A DNA stretch of 64,000 bases, from positions 496,001 through 560,000 of the forward strand of contig CAWHVG010000006.1 of NCBI GenBank assembly GCA_963832725.1, given 5' to 3'. Positions 47,467-57,246 of this stretch are shown here, one piece after another. Source of the DNA: JAEZBP01 sp963832725 (GTDB lineage: Bacteria; Myxococcota_A; Polyangia; Polyangiales; Sandaracinaceae). A program made the translations under genes and the position numbers. Position 1 is the stretch's first letter. Every line of letters starts with the position of its first letter. Below the pieces are notes generated by a model, which did not search any database, had not been told where the DNA came from, and saw only the letters and a list, made by a program, of their open reading frames with translations.

Positions 47467-48747
47467 ATGCTCGACGATCCGCTTCGCGCCGCCATCGAAC
47501 GCGCCGAACGTGCGCTCGCGATCTGCAACGCACCGATCTTCCCAGGACGACGCCGCGAGGTCGTCACTCCTCGTCAGCTGCGCGACCTTGCAAAGGTGCT
47601 TGAGAAGCACGCGCGGACCGCGCGAAAGCACCCCCAGCGTGACTCGGCGCTCCTCGAACGCGTCGGTGCGCTCGCGATCAGACTGAGGGATGCCGCGCTC
47701 CGCGTCGCGATCGAGCGGGCTGCGCGCAACGGCGGAGGCGATGGCGCCGAGATCGTCCAAGCGATGCGCGGCGCACGCGACCCTGAGCTCGTCGAGCGCG
47801 CGAAGCGAGCCTTGGAGACGCGCGGCACCCAGGCGCTCGACGCCGCGCTCGCCGCGCTCGCCACCGAGCGCACCGAGGCGACGCGGCGCGGCCTCGTCGA
47901 CGCCGCGAACGACGCCGAGGCCGCGCCGCACGTCTCGGCTAAGCGTATCGAGGGGGCGTGGCGCGCTCTAGTCGAGAGCGATACTCGCGCCGAGGGCGGC
48001 GCCGGTCCGGACAGCGCATGGAGCACCGAACGGCTGGCGACGTTCCTCGACGAGCGGAGGAAGCACGCGCGCGCCGAGCAGGAGCGCGCCGCCTACGTGC
48101 GCCGTGCGGAGAGCCTCGGGCGCGGAGACGCGCAGGAGACTCTCGCGATGGAGGCCAGGCGCCTGCTGGCGCGAGGACTGCCGAAGCCAGCGCAGCGAGG
48201 CGCGATCGAGACGCTGCTCGGGCGCGTCGAAGCGGCTCCACACAACGTCCAGCGTGGGCTTCGGAGCGTGCGGAACGAGCTGCGCGCCGCGCTGATCGGG
48301 CTCTCCGCGAAGGATCCGGCCACCAAGGACCGTCTGCTGCGCGAAGCGATCGACGCTGCGCGCCGCGATCATGGTCGTGAGTCGGCGGCGTACGCGTACG
48401 CAGTCCGCGAGCTTGGCGTGCTGCTGACGGAGCGCGGGCGCTTCGACGAAGCGGAGCACACGCTTCGCGCAGCCCGCGACGTCGTGACTTCGGCTCCCAT
48501 TGGCGAGGAGCTGGACGCCTCTACCGCCGTACGATCGATCGACGTCGACCTCTTCCGACTTGCGATCGCGCGAGGCGACCGGCATGCGGCGGGAGCGCTC
48601 TACGCCCAGCTCGTCCCGGCGGAGGTGACGCTGCGACGGCTCTGGGCGAGCGAGCTCGACGCGCTGCGGGCCGAACTCGACGCGATATCGGTCACGCCGC
48701 CCGTGCAGTCCCGTCCGAAGGGCTCTCGCACGCGCGACGGTCACTGA
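47467..48747 (+). CDS. Hypothetical helical (TPR-like) protein
   Basis: An intact 426-residue protein from ATG 47467 (MLDDPLRAAIERAERALAI). Almost entirely alpha-helical and rich in Ala, Arg and Glu. The C-terminal third (AVRELGVLLTERGRFDEAEH, RLAIARGDRHAAGALYAQLV) resembles tetratricopeptide repeats. No catalytic motif is visible. No family recognised. Confidence 0.7.
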   Translation: MLDDPLRAAIERAERALAICNAPIFPGRRREVVTPRQLRDLAKVLEKHARTARKHPQRDSALLERVGALAIRLRDAALRVAIERAARNGGGDGAEIVQAMRGARDPELVERAKRALETRGTQALDAALAALATERTEATRRGLVDAANDAEAAPHVSAKRIEGAWRALVESDTRAEGGAGPDSAWSTERLATFLDERRKHARAEQERAAYVRRAESLGRGDAQETLAMEARRLLARGLPKPAQRGAIETLLGRVEAAPHNVQRGLRSVRNELRAALIGLSAKDPATKDRLLREAIDAARRDHGRESAAYAYAVRELGVLLTERGRFDEAEHTLRAARDVVTSAPIGEELDASTAVRSIDVDLFRLAIARGDRHAAGALYAQLVPAEVTLRRLWASELDALRAELDAISVTPPVQSRPKGSRTRDGH

Positions 48748-48774
48748 ACTGCTGGTTCATCCCTCGGGCCGCGA

Positions 48775-49128
48775 TCAGGTGTTGGCTTCGTGGTCCAGCT
48801 GCTCGAGCAGCAACCAGTCGACCTCGAAGCCAGGATGCTCCAGCATCGCGAACAGCTTCTGCTCCAGGCCCGCATCGTAACCGTCGCGCCGCTGCTTCAG
48901 CACGGCGAACCGCCGGAGCCAGTAGTATCTGTTGTAGAAGGCGCGCGGAGCGTCGAGGTGGCCGTGGCCGAGCAGCTCGGGCCAGCGTTCGAAGAGCAGC
49001 GCCCAGCGGAGCGCATCGCCGATGTCGCCGGCTTCCGACGGGACGGCTGGCCGCGAGCGCGCGATCCGCGCATCGAGCTCGGGCGCGACCCGGATCAGGA
49101 ACTCTACCGGGATTAGAAGAGCGTTCAT
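48775..49128 (-). CDS. Hypothetical protein
   Basis: 117 residues from ATG 49128 (MNALLIPVEFLIRVAPELDA). It contains GDIGDALRWALLFERWPELL and FYNRYYWLRRFAVLKQRRDG. Convergent with the preceding helical protein gene, 27 bases apart. No known family. Confidence 0.6.
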   Translation of the reverse strand: MNALLIPVEFLIRVAPELDARIARSRPAVPSEAGDIGDALRWALLFERWPELLGHGHLDAPRAFYNRYYWLRRFAVLKQRRDGYDAGLEQKLFAMLEHPGFEVDWLLLEQLDHEANT

Positions 49129-49985
49129 CGTGGACACACTCGGAGCGATCTCGGACCTCGTTCGGGCGCGGAGCCATCGACAACGGTCTCACGAGGGCTC
49201 AGGACCATGATCCGCTGAGAACGAGTGGGCAAGCCTGGACGACAAGCCGCTCAGCGCACACCGTCGAACACCGCTTCCACGTCGTGGGCGTCGGGATCAC
49301 GAACGCGGCGTAGTGTTTCTTGCCCTAGTCGGGACGCGGTGCATCGTAGTGAGCAGCTCGACTCGGTTCTCGTAGACCGCCACGTCGTGGAGAGCCGAGA
49401 GCTGGACGACCTCGCGCTCCAGCTGCCGCGCCGCGCGCGCCCCGCCGCCGGTTCGCTGAGCCGCTCGTCCACCGCCAATCCGCGCAGAGTAGCCGCTCCC
49501 GGAGCGCGGTATGGATGCCGATACGGGAGCGCCCCGAGCTCCAACTCCAACCCCAGCGCCTTGTTCCTCACGAACGCCCCGACGCCCGACTTACTGAGGT
49601 TGATGCACCCCCACCGAGGGCACGAAGCCCTGACCTGTCAACGCGTGTTGACAGCAGCCTTCCAACGAACGCGATTTCGATTGGTCCGACCAGAGCGTCG
49701 GTCACCAGGAGGCTTCTCCCCTCAGGTGTTGACCCTGGTTCGCTGACTGGGCGAGCATCCGACTTCGTACGCCGTAGCGAGGAAGTTCGATGGCGAATGC
49801 TACGAAACGCTCGGTTGGAGGAGCGATGGCGCGCGGCTTCGCTGTTTCTGTTCCGTACGTGTGTGTGGGTTCTGTTCACGCTCGGCTACCAGGGCAACGG
49901 GCCGAACCGCGGGGCGGAGGACGTCGCGCGCATGGTCCACGACGAGTCGGAGACCTGGCGAGAGCGCAACCGATAGGGGAAGACT
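49129..49985. other. Stretch with degraded coding text
   Basis: Minus-strand pieces such as NLSKSGVGAFVRNKALGLEL (about 49600-49545) and ALHDVAVYENRVELLTTMHR (about 49405-49345) look protein-like but lie in different frames. No gene is supported. The ribosome site for the next gene (AGGGGAAG) is at 49976-49983. Confidence 0.4.
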
Positions 49986-52865
49986 ATGGAGTGTGACTGC
50001 GACTCGGATCCGATCGAATGCCTGCGTCAGCTCTTCGTCGACGAGGTTCAGCGGGGCCGCATCGAGCGAGGGCAGACGCCCGCCCGCCGGCCCGTGTTCC
50101 TGCGTCTCCACGGGGTCGCTCACGGCACACTCGAGATCGACCCAGAATCTCCCGGAGCAGCTGCGGGTGGGGCTCTTCGGGCTCGAGGGGCCGTTCCCGG
50201 TCTGGGCGCGTTTCTCGAGCGACGTGCCGGACTCCCGCCCCGACCGGAAGGCCACCTGCGGGCTGGCGCTCAAGCTCTATGGGGTGCCCGGGCACAAGCT
50301 CGACGGCTCGGACGCCGAGACCCTCAATCTCGTCTTCCAGAACCACGACGTGTTCTTCGTCGACAACGCGAGGGCGATGTGCGAGCTCACCCGCGCCTCG
50401 CTCCGAGGCGAGCTGGACGCGTGGCTCGCCGGCCACCCGGACACCGCCGCGATCCTCCGAGACATGGAGAAGGACGTCGGGAGCGTGCTGGGCATCGAGT
50501 ACTCCTCCGTCATCCCGTTTCGCTTCGGATCAGACCGGTCGTGCAAGCTCTCGTTGGTCCCGACCGATCCGGTCGACGGCCCTGCACCCGACGCGCCGGA
50601 GGGGCTGGCGCGCGACCTCGCGCGCCGCCTCGAGGCCGGACCCTCGACGTTCCAGCTCATGGTGCAAGTGCGCGACGGGGAGCCTCCCGACCGCCTGACG
50701 GAGCGCTGGTGCGAGCCGGCCGTTCGTGTGGCCACGCTCCACCTCGACATGCAGGCGGTGAACGACCGTGGCCAGGCGGAGTACGGCGAGGCCCTCGCCT
50801 TCGACCCCTGGCGCACGCTCCCTGAGCACGAGCCGCTCGGGTCGGTCGCCGCCGCCCGGCGGGTCGTCTACGCGGCGAGCGCCGCGGTCCGACGGGACGC
50901 CAACGGGACGCCGCGGGGCGAGCCCGAGGCTCCTCGACCGGCCGCGCCCTGGCCGCCGGCGGAGCGCGCAATCGTCCGCTGCGCCATCCACCCGGCAATC
51001 GGCGTCGCGCGCGTCGGAAACAGTCCGGACGGGTACTTCATTGGCCCGGAAGTTCCGGACCCGCCCCCAGCCAAGAAATCGAGGACCACCGCGACGACGA
51101 GGGAAAGCTCAAGCGGCAAGCCGCGCGCTTCCGCGTCTACGGCTACGACGCCGACGGAATCGCGGTGCGGGAGATCACCGCGGCGGACGCCGAGATCCGC
51201 TGGACCGTGGAACTCGCGAACCTGAAGGCGGAGTGGTTCCAGTTCGACCGCGCTCTCGACATCCCCGAGGCGGAGGGCACCTCGGTGAAGCGCCGCAACG
51301 CGGCCGTGAAGGACCGCGCCTCGCTCGCAATCCGACCAGGGCCCCGGGAGATCGCCCCGGGCGCGGACTGCGCCGTCCCGTTCGACACGGGGACCTTCCG
51401 AGGGACGCCCGTTTACCTGGGCGAGCTGCGGGTCGACGGCGAGGGCCGACTCCTCGTCCTCGGCGGCCGGGGCAAGAGCGGCTCTCCGTCCAACGCGCCG
51501 CTCTCGAAGGACGCGTTCAACAACGCGGACGACTGGTACGACGACACGTCGGACGGCCCGGTCACCGCCATCGTGACGGTCGGTGGTCGAAGCCTCCCCT
51601 GCAATCCCGCGTGGGTGGTCGTGGCCCCTCCGAACTACGCCCCCGACCTCAAGGCCTGGAGGACTGCCTACGACCTGCGGGTCGACGTCGCGCGGACGAC
51701 GGGCGCACTACCCGTACCGGAGCGACCGAGCTTCACGGAGGACATCCTCCCGCGCCTCACGCGCCTCTCGGAGCTCCAGTGGGTCAACGCCGGGTTCGCC
51801 GCCCTCTTCGGCGCCGACGGGCCGCTCGACTTCTCGAGCGACCCCAATCTCCTGCGCAAGTTGTCGCAAGCGCCCGGCTCGAGCGACCCGTACCAGGAGC
51901 TGCGCCGCACCATCGCGAACAGCTTCCGGAGCCGCGTCGGCGGCGACGCCGACCCGGGCACCTGGCCGTGGATCTACGGCGACGGCTTCGGCACCGGACC
52001 GGACCTCGCGCCGGTCGAGAACCTCCCGCTGCCGCCGAGCTGGGCGCGGCTGCTGGACCAATGGGCCGACGGCGACTTCGTGGCGGACTGGGATCCCACG
52101 CGCTCGCCCCGTCGGACGCTCGCGGAGCTCTGCGTCGCGGAGCAGCCGGCCGCCCTGGATCGGGCAGCGCTCGACTTCTGTCTCGCCGACGCGTTTCACC
52201 CTGGCTGCGAGATGACGTGGCCAATCCGCCACCAGACGATGTTCTCGTCCCCATTCCGCATCCGGCACGCCGAGGGTCCCCCCGTGAAGCTGGGTGACAC
52301 CCTGACCCCGAAGATCGTGCGCACCGTCGGAGGCCCGCTCTATGGTCAGCGCCCTGGAGGGCTCACCCGCTGGATGGCGCTCCCCTGGCAGATGGACACC
52401 GCGTTCTGCCGCAGCGGCTACGACCATGAGTACGACCCGTACCTGCCCACCTTCTGGCCAGCCCGCGTGCCCAACCAGGTGCTCTCGACGGACGCCTACG
52501 AGCACGTAGTCGACACCGGAGCCGAGCGCCGCGCGCGCATCGAAGCGTTCCACGACCGCGCGGACTGGCTCCGGCGACTGCCGCCGGGCGTGCGGCCCGG
52601 TGCCGAATGGATGGTGGCGCACTTCGACACCCAAGGTGTCGTGATTCGACGCCCCGGGGTCAAGGGCGATCCGGAGCTGCCGGCCGCGATGTGGGTCGAG
52701 CACCTCCCGGCGGATGCCGAGCGCTCCGCGCGCGAGGCTCACGATGCCCAGAAGCAGCGGATCGCCGATGCCCAGGCGGCGGGAAACGCCAGCTGGGCGA
52801 AGGCCGGCTGGCACGAAGAGGCGGACGCAGAGGAGGCCGCGGCAGCGTACCGGCGACGGTCGTGA
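49986..52865 (+). pseudogene. Catalase-like / LodA-type CTQ oxidase fusion, two single-base shifts
   Basis: About 959 residues. The N-terminal 325 residues match catalase-family proteins: VWARFSSDVPDSRPDRKATC, GLALKLYGVPGHKL, LVFQNHDVFFV and DPWRTLPEHEPLGSVAAARR. The same frame runs on into AIHPAIGVARVGNSPDGYFI, the start of LodA-type oxidases, which use cysteine tryptophylquinone to oxidise amino acids and release H2O2. The cofactor residues fit Cys in FHPGCEMTWP (codon at 52206) and Trp in ALPWQMDTAFC (52386), 60 residues apart. Shifts occur near 50140 (extra C) and near 51087 (missing base). A catalase domain on the peroxide-forming enzyme is notable. The two shifts may be sequence errors. 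Confidence 0.8.
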
Positions 52866-53848
52866 TCATCGTCGCCGGAGGGGGCCTCGCCGGCGTCGCC
52901 AGCGCGCTCCGGCTCCGCTCTGCGGGCGCACCGGTGACCCTGGTGGCGCCGCCGCCGCCGCCGGGACCCTTCGTCGGAGAGTCACTCGCGCCCGCAGCGC
53001 GGCGGGTGCTGGCCACGCTCGGCGCGGCAGACGTCCTCGACTCGATCGGCGCACGACGGAGCGCGGGGCACGCCTCGCTCTGGGAGGACGACGTGCTCCG
53101 AACCCGCGACGCCTTCGAGGACCCCGAGGGGGGCACATTCATCGTGGATCGGCGGACGCTGGAGGGAGCCCTGCGCGCGCGGGCGGTCGCCGCAGGAGTG
53201 CGCTGGGTACGGGGCCGCTGGTCGAGCTCGCAGGTGGACGGGCGCCGCTTCATCGACGCGACCGGGAGGTCCGCGAAGCTCGCCCGCGCGGCCGGGGCGC
53301 GACGCATCGTCGCCGCACGCATGATCGCTCGGGTCGCCTGGGGTGTGCTTCCGGGCGCGGACACGCGCACCCTCGTCGAGACCCGTCCCGAAGGGTGGTG
53401 GTACGGGGCGCGCTGCACACCGGAGCGGGTCGTGCTCGCCGTCTTCACCTCGCCGGACCGCGCCGACCTCGTGCGCTCCGAGCGTGGGTTCATGGCGGCC
53501 CTCGCCCGGACGCGGGGCATCCGTGCCCGCTTCGCAGACGCGCACTGGACGGAGAGCCGAGTGGTCGATGCGTCGCCCAGCTTCCTCGACCGCCCCTGCG
53601 GTGACGGGTGGCTCGCCGTCGGCGACGCGGCCCAGACTTTCGACCCACTCGCTTCCGCGGGGATGCTGCACGCACTCTACACCGGCATGCGCGGGGCCGA
53701 AGCGCTCCTGTCCGGAGAGTTCCGCGCCTACGAGGCTCGCCTCGCAGAACTCCGCGCGGCGCACCTCCGAGAGCGCGCTCGGCTCTACCGAGCGGCGTCC
53801 CAGCGGTGGGCGGGCGACGCACGCGGAGCGGGCCGCGAATCGGCGTGA
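52862..53848 (+). CDS. lodB: LodB-type FAD-dependent maturation enzyme
   Basis: A 328-residue flavoprotein monooxygenase-like protein. The FAD motif is VIIVAGGGLAGVASALRLRS; GES in PPGPFVGESLAPAARRV and GDAAQTFDPLASAGML are the other family motifs. LodB proteins help form the tryptophylquinone cofactor of LodA. The GTG start overlaps the oxidase stop (GTGA), so the two are coupled. Intact. Confidence 0.85.
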   Translation: MIIVAGGGLAGVASALRLRSAGAPVTLVAPPPPPGPFVGESLAPAARRVLATLGAADVLDSIGARRSAGHASLWEDDVLRTRDAFEDPEGGTFIVDRRTLEGALRARAVAAGVRWVRGRWSSSQVDGRRFIDATGRSAKLARAAGARRIVAARMIARVAWGVLPGADTRTLVETRPEGWWYGARCTPERVVLAVFTSPDRADLVRSERGFMAALARTRGIRARFADAHWTESRVVDASPSFLDRPCGDGWLAVGDAAQTFDPLASAGMLHALYTGMRGAEALLSGEFRAYEARLAELRAAHLRERARLYRAASQRWAGDARGAGRESA

Positions 53849-54060
53849 GCCTCGCCGGTCGCCGCCGCACGCGGTCGAGGGCCGCCTCGGACGGGGTCTC
53901 TCCGGGTTCGCGGCGCGAAGGACCCAGTTCTGGTGTCCACAGATGCCCACGTGTCGAAGCGGGAACCTCCCCGACCAGCCATTGTCCATCAGCATCTCCG
54001 AGCGAGCGGGGACGTCAAGGGCTCCTGACTCTGTCACGGTCGCCCACTCGGCAGAGCCGA

Positions 54061-55083
54061 CTACGAATCGGAGCGAGACCGTTTGCGAGCCTCACCTCGC
54101 TGGGTCGCGACCAAGCGTCGGATCCGCTTCTCGACTGCGCGCTTCAGCTGCGGTGGTGCCAAGACCTCAGCCTCATCTCCGAAGCCTAGTATCCAGGCCT
54201 CGAGCTCGGGGCAGACCCTGGTCTTCAGCACGACGACGACCCCCTGCTCGGTCTCGCTCACGGATTGGCTTTCGCACCACTGGTGAGAGTGGGCGTACGT
54301 CGCCCAACGCTTGTGAAGCCGCACGCACACATCTTGGACAGGCTCGCTCGGGCGGTACCAGATCCCGAAGCTATCCCGGAACATCGAGGCCGGGTCGTAC
54401 TCGCTCAGCCGCGGGTAGCGGAAGGTGACGCTGGTGATCTCGACCCGCTCCATCCTCGAGAAGCGCAACGGCTTGATCTCCCCGTCCGTTCGGCGACCGA
54501 TCACGTACAACTGGTGGTCGTAGATTGCGATCGAAAGCGGCTCGACGAGCTCGGAGCGGTCGAGTCGCCCGTCGAAGTGACGGTACGCAAGGCGTAGCCG
54601 CTTCGACTTCAGGACCGCGTCCACGACGCGCTTCAGACTCCGCCCCCGCTCGTGCTCTTTCAAGGCCATCTCACCGCCGCGACGCACGAAGAAGAACTTG
54701 CGCTCGATCGCGTCGAACCGCGCTGGGTTCGGCGTCGCACGGATCACGTAGTCGACGGCATCCCGGAGCCCTTGGGCCATCGCGGATCCCTCGAAGAGGG
54801 TCGCGAGGCTGCTTCCGAATCCGGCGGCCATCGCCATCTCCGGTGACGGCGGCTCGGCTCGTACGCCATCGAGGCGGGCTGCGCGTCGGCGCCCGGTGCT
54901 GTCGCGGGTTTCGACGGCACCGAGGGTCTCGATCGCTTGCGTCACGTACTTCCGCGCCGATGGCTCCGAGACGCCGGTGAGCTCGGCGACGCGGTAACTC
55001 GTCAGTGTCTCACCCTCTAGAAGTGCGCGCGCCACCAGGAGCGCGTTGCGAATGGGGTCGGCGTTGCGATCAGAGTCGGTCAT
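54061..55083 (-). CDS. WYL-domain transcriptional regulator
   Basis: 340 residues. An N-terminal winged helix (TSYRVAELTGVSEPSARKYV) is followed by a WYL domain (RLRLAYRHFDGRLDRSELVE, PLSIAIYDHQLYVIGRRTDG) and a C-terminal WCX-type extension (VCVRLHKRWATYAHSHQWCE). WYL regulators commonly control defence operons and may sense nucleic-acid-like ligands. It is divergent from the DUF3892 gene and could regulate it. ATG at 55083 was chosen at the start of the conserved part. Confidence 0.87.
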   Translation of the reverse strand: MTDSDRNADPIRNALLVARALLEGETLTSYRVAELTGVSEPSARKYVTQAIETLGAVETRDSTGRRRAARLDGVRAEPPSPEMAMAAGFGSSLATLFEGSAMAQGLRDAVDYVIRATPNPARFDAIERKFFFVRRGGEMALKEHERGRSLKRVVDAVLKSKRLRLAYRHFDGRLDRSELVEPLSIAIYDHQLYVIGRRTDGEIKPLRFSRMERVEITSVTFRYPRLSEYDPASMFRDSFGIWYRPSEPVQDVCVRLHKRWATYAHSHQWCESQSVSETEQGVVVVLKTRVCPELEAWILGFGDEAEVLAPPQLKRAVEKRIRRLVATQRGEARKRSRSDS

Positions 55084-55209
55084 CGAGGCCCTCGGCGGGA
55101 TCGTCTCGCGATCCGGATGATCGTTCAACGATCCAGATCCGCCGATTCCGCACCTGGTCGCGGGCACCATCCACGATCGTAGAGCATTGTCGACGCGGAG
55201 GTCCGCTAC

Positions 55210-55500
55210 ATGGCTACGTCGCATCAGGTTCAGTGCACCATGAAGTCAAATCGCAGCACCGCCCACGAGTGCATCACGCACATCGGCGGGCAGAACGGCG
55301 ACGGGACGCGCTGGAAGCTCAGCAAGGCGGAAGCGATCGCCGGCATCGAGGACAAGAAGTGGTCCTTCTACGTCGCGCGTCCGGGGAGCCCGCGCGTCGA
55401 CGTGACCATCGCGAAGACGGCAGAAGGTCACAAGTACCTGAAAACCACCGCCGATGGCGTCATGCCGAACAACCTGCTCACATTGCCCAACTGCCCGTGA
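55210..55500 (+). CDS. DUF3892-family protein
   Basis: 96 residues matching DUF3892: ITHIGGQNGDGTRWKLSKAE, AIAGIEDKKWSFYVARPGSP, VDVTIAKTAEGHKYLKTTAD and NNLLTLPNCP. Biochemical role unknown. Its stop overlaps a downstream ATG (TGATG at 55498-55502), so the next gene is probably coupled. Confidence 0.85.
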   Translation: MATSHQVQCTMKSNRSTAHECITHIGGQNGDGTRWKLSKAEAIAGIEDKKWSFYVARPGSPRVDVTIAKTAEGHKYLKTTADGVMPNNLLTLPNCP

Positions 55501-56641
55501 TGTCGAACAACGCTCTACCTGTTCAGCTCTCTCCACCAACCCGGCCGTCGCCCTCGTGGACATCGCCACGGCGCACTACGGGCCCGCGATGCTCGAGCGT
55601 GGCGGACCCGCGGCGCGCGCACGCCGCGTTCACGCCGCAGGTGCCGATGTCACGATTGCGGCCGTCACGGCGGCCAAGCAGGGCAAAGGACACATCGCCG
55701 AGCTATCGCAGGCCCTCAGCTTCGAAGTGGATGCGGCGTTGCGCGCTTCTCCGTTCGACGCGCGGCCCAGCCCGCTCGCGAACGATTCGAAGGCGGACCT
55801 GGAGGTGCTCTTCGGAGACGAGCGCGTTCGTGGCCCGCAGGTGAAGGTCGGGTCGCTGAAGTACGTCCGTCGGGCGATTCGCAGCAAGAAGTACGACGAC
55901 CTGATCATCGACGGCGACGCCTATCAGGCGCTCTCGGGCGAGCTGAACGTGGCGGGTCAGCAGATGGCGGACCGTCTAGAGCACGATCGCGTGGCCGCAT
56001 CCCAGCTTGTCGCGAACGAGTGCAACGAGCAGGCGGTGGAGGTCCTCGAGCGAATGCTGGAGGGGCACCCGGCCGTAGGCGCAGTGCGGCTGCTGACCCG
56101 GTCGTTTGGGGCTGGCGCGCGGGACGGGCTGATCGTGTTCGCCGGTGATCTCGCGTGGGGCGTCGTGAAGAAGGTGATCGACCGGCAGAACATCGACTTC
56201 GCCGAGCTGCTCCAAGGGGCAGCGAGGAAAGGCTGCCGCGCCGTCGCCAAGACCACGGTGCAGACGGGGATGCTGCTCAGTGAGTTCCTGGGGCAGGCGC
56301 GGGAGATCTTCGAGCACCGGCTCGTCCGCAGGATCGCGGGGAGCACCGTCGCGGTGGGCGTCATCGCGGAGGTGATCGTCGAAGCAGCGATCGACGTCAT
56401 CGCGGTCGTCCGGGGCGAGCTCGCGCCGGACCTTCTCCTGCCGCGGGTCGGTGTACATGCCCTGACTGCCGTGGGCGGGGGGGCCGCGGTCGCGCTTGTG
56501 CTCACGGCAACGCGCGGCGCGCCGTGGTGGTTCACAGCCCTGCTTGCGGCTGGGCTGGGCGTCCTCGGTGCTAAGGCTGGCCGGGCGCTTGGAGAGGCGC
56601 TGTTCATACCGCCCGCGGCTGGTGACCGGGTCGCGGTGTGA
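55500..56641 (+). pseudogene. Uncharacterised protein with hydrophobic C terminus
   Basis: The likely start is ATG 55500 (MSNNALPVQL), with a one-base shift near 55527 leading to STNPAVALVDIATAHYGPAM; a GTG at 55556 is an in-frame alternative that needs no shift. Motifs include VKVGSLKYVRRAIRSKKYDD and DRLEHDRVAASQLVANECNE. The C-terminal 130 residues have several hydrophobic segments (AGSTVAVGVIAEVIVEAAID, AVGGGAAVALVLTATRG, ALLAAGLGVLGAKAGRALGE) that could enter membranes. I do not recognise a family. Confidence 0.6.
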
Positions 56642-57245
56642 CACGACTCCGGGCTCCACGAGCGCGCGGTAGAGCGCGTCGGGGCGTGCGGCCGCCGAGC
56701 TCGACACGGGGGATCAGCGAGTTGTGGTCGAGAAGCACTTGTGGATGAGCGCCTCGAGCCTGTGAAGGAATCGAGACTGGTGGAGGTAGAGCCAGCGGTG
56801 CCGGAGCTGGCTCCAGAGGGCCTCGACCATCGAGTTGGACTGGACGACGTCCAGCTGGGCGACGACGTGGTCGGCGATGGTAGCGACGGCAGCATCCTGG
56901 TGGACGTTGAGGTTCTCCGAGCCGCCGTCGGTCATGACCGCTGACCTTCGCTCCCTCCGCGAGCGCTTTCCGAGCGTCGGTAAGGATCTCCCGCGTTCCC
57001 TCTGCGCAGAGTCGCGTGCCCCGCGTCCACGCAAGGACGCGGCGCGAGTAGTTGTCGATGACCCCGCGGAGGTAGGTCCGGGTTCCATCGAGGATCGTCA
57101 CCTCGACGTTCCACCACTCGTTGGGCGCCGACGCGCGAATCCCGCTCTTAGGCTTCGCCGGGTAGACGGCGCCGAGGTCGGCGCCATCCGTGCTGGCCGT
57201 GACGATGGCCTGACGGATCCGGTGGTCCTACCGCTTGCGGGCGGT
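56640..57245 (-). mobile_element. rve-type IS remnant
   Basis: Minus-strand orfB pieces: NEWWNVEVTILDGTRTYL, DNYSRRVLAWTRGTRLCAEG, VMTDGGSENLNV and NSMVEALWSQLRHRWLYLHQ. Multiple shifts and a missing N-terminal part. Non-functional. Confidence 0.8.
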
Positions 57246-57246
57246 C

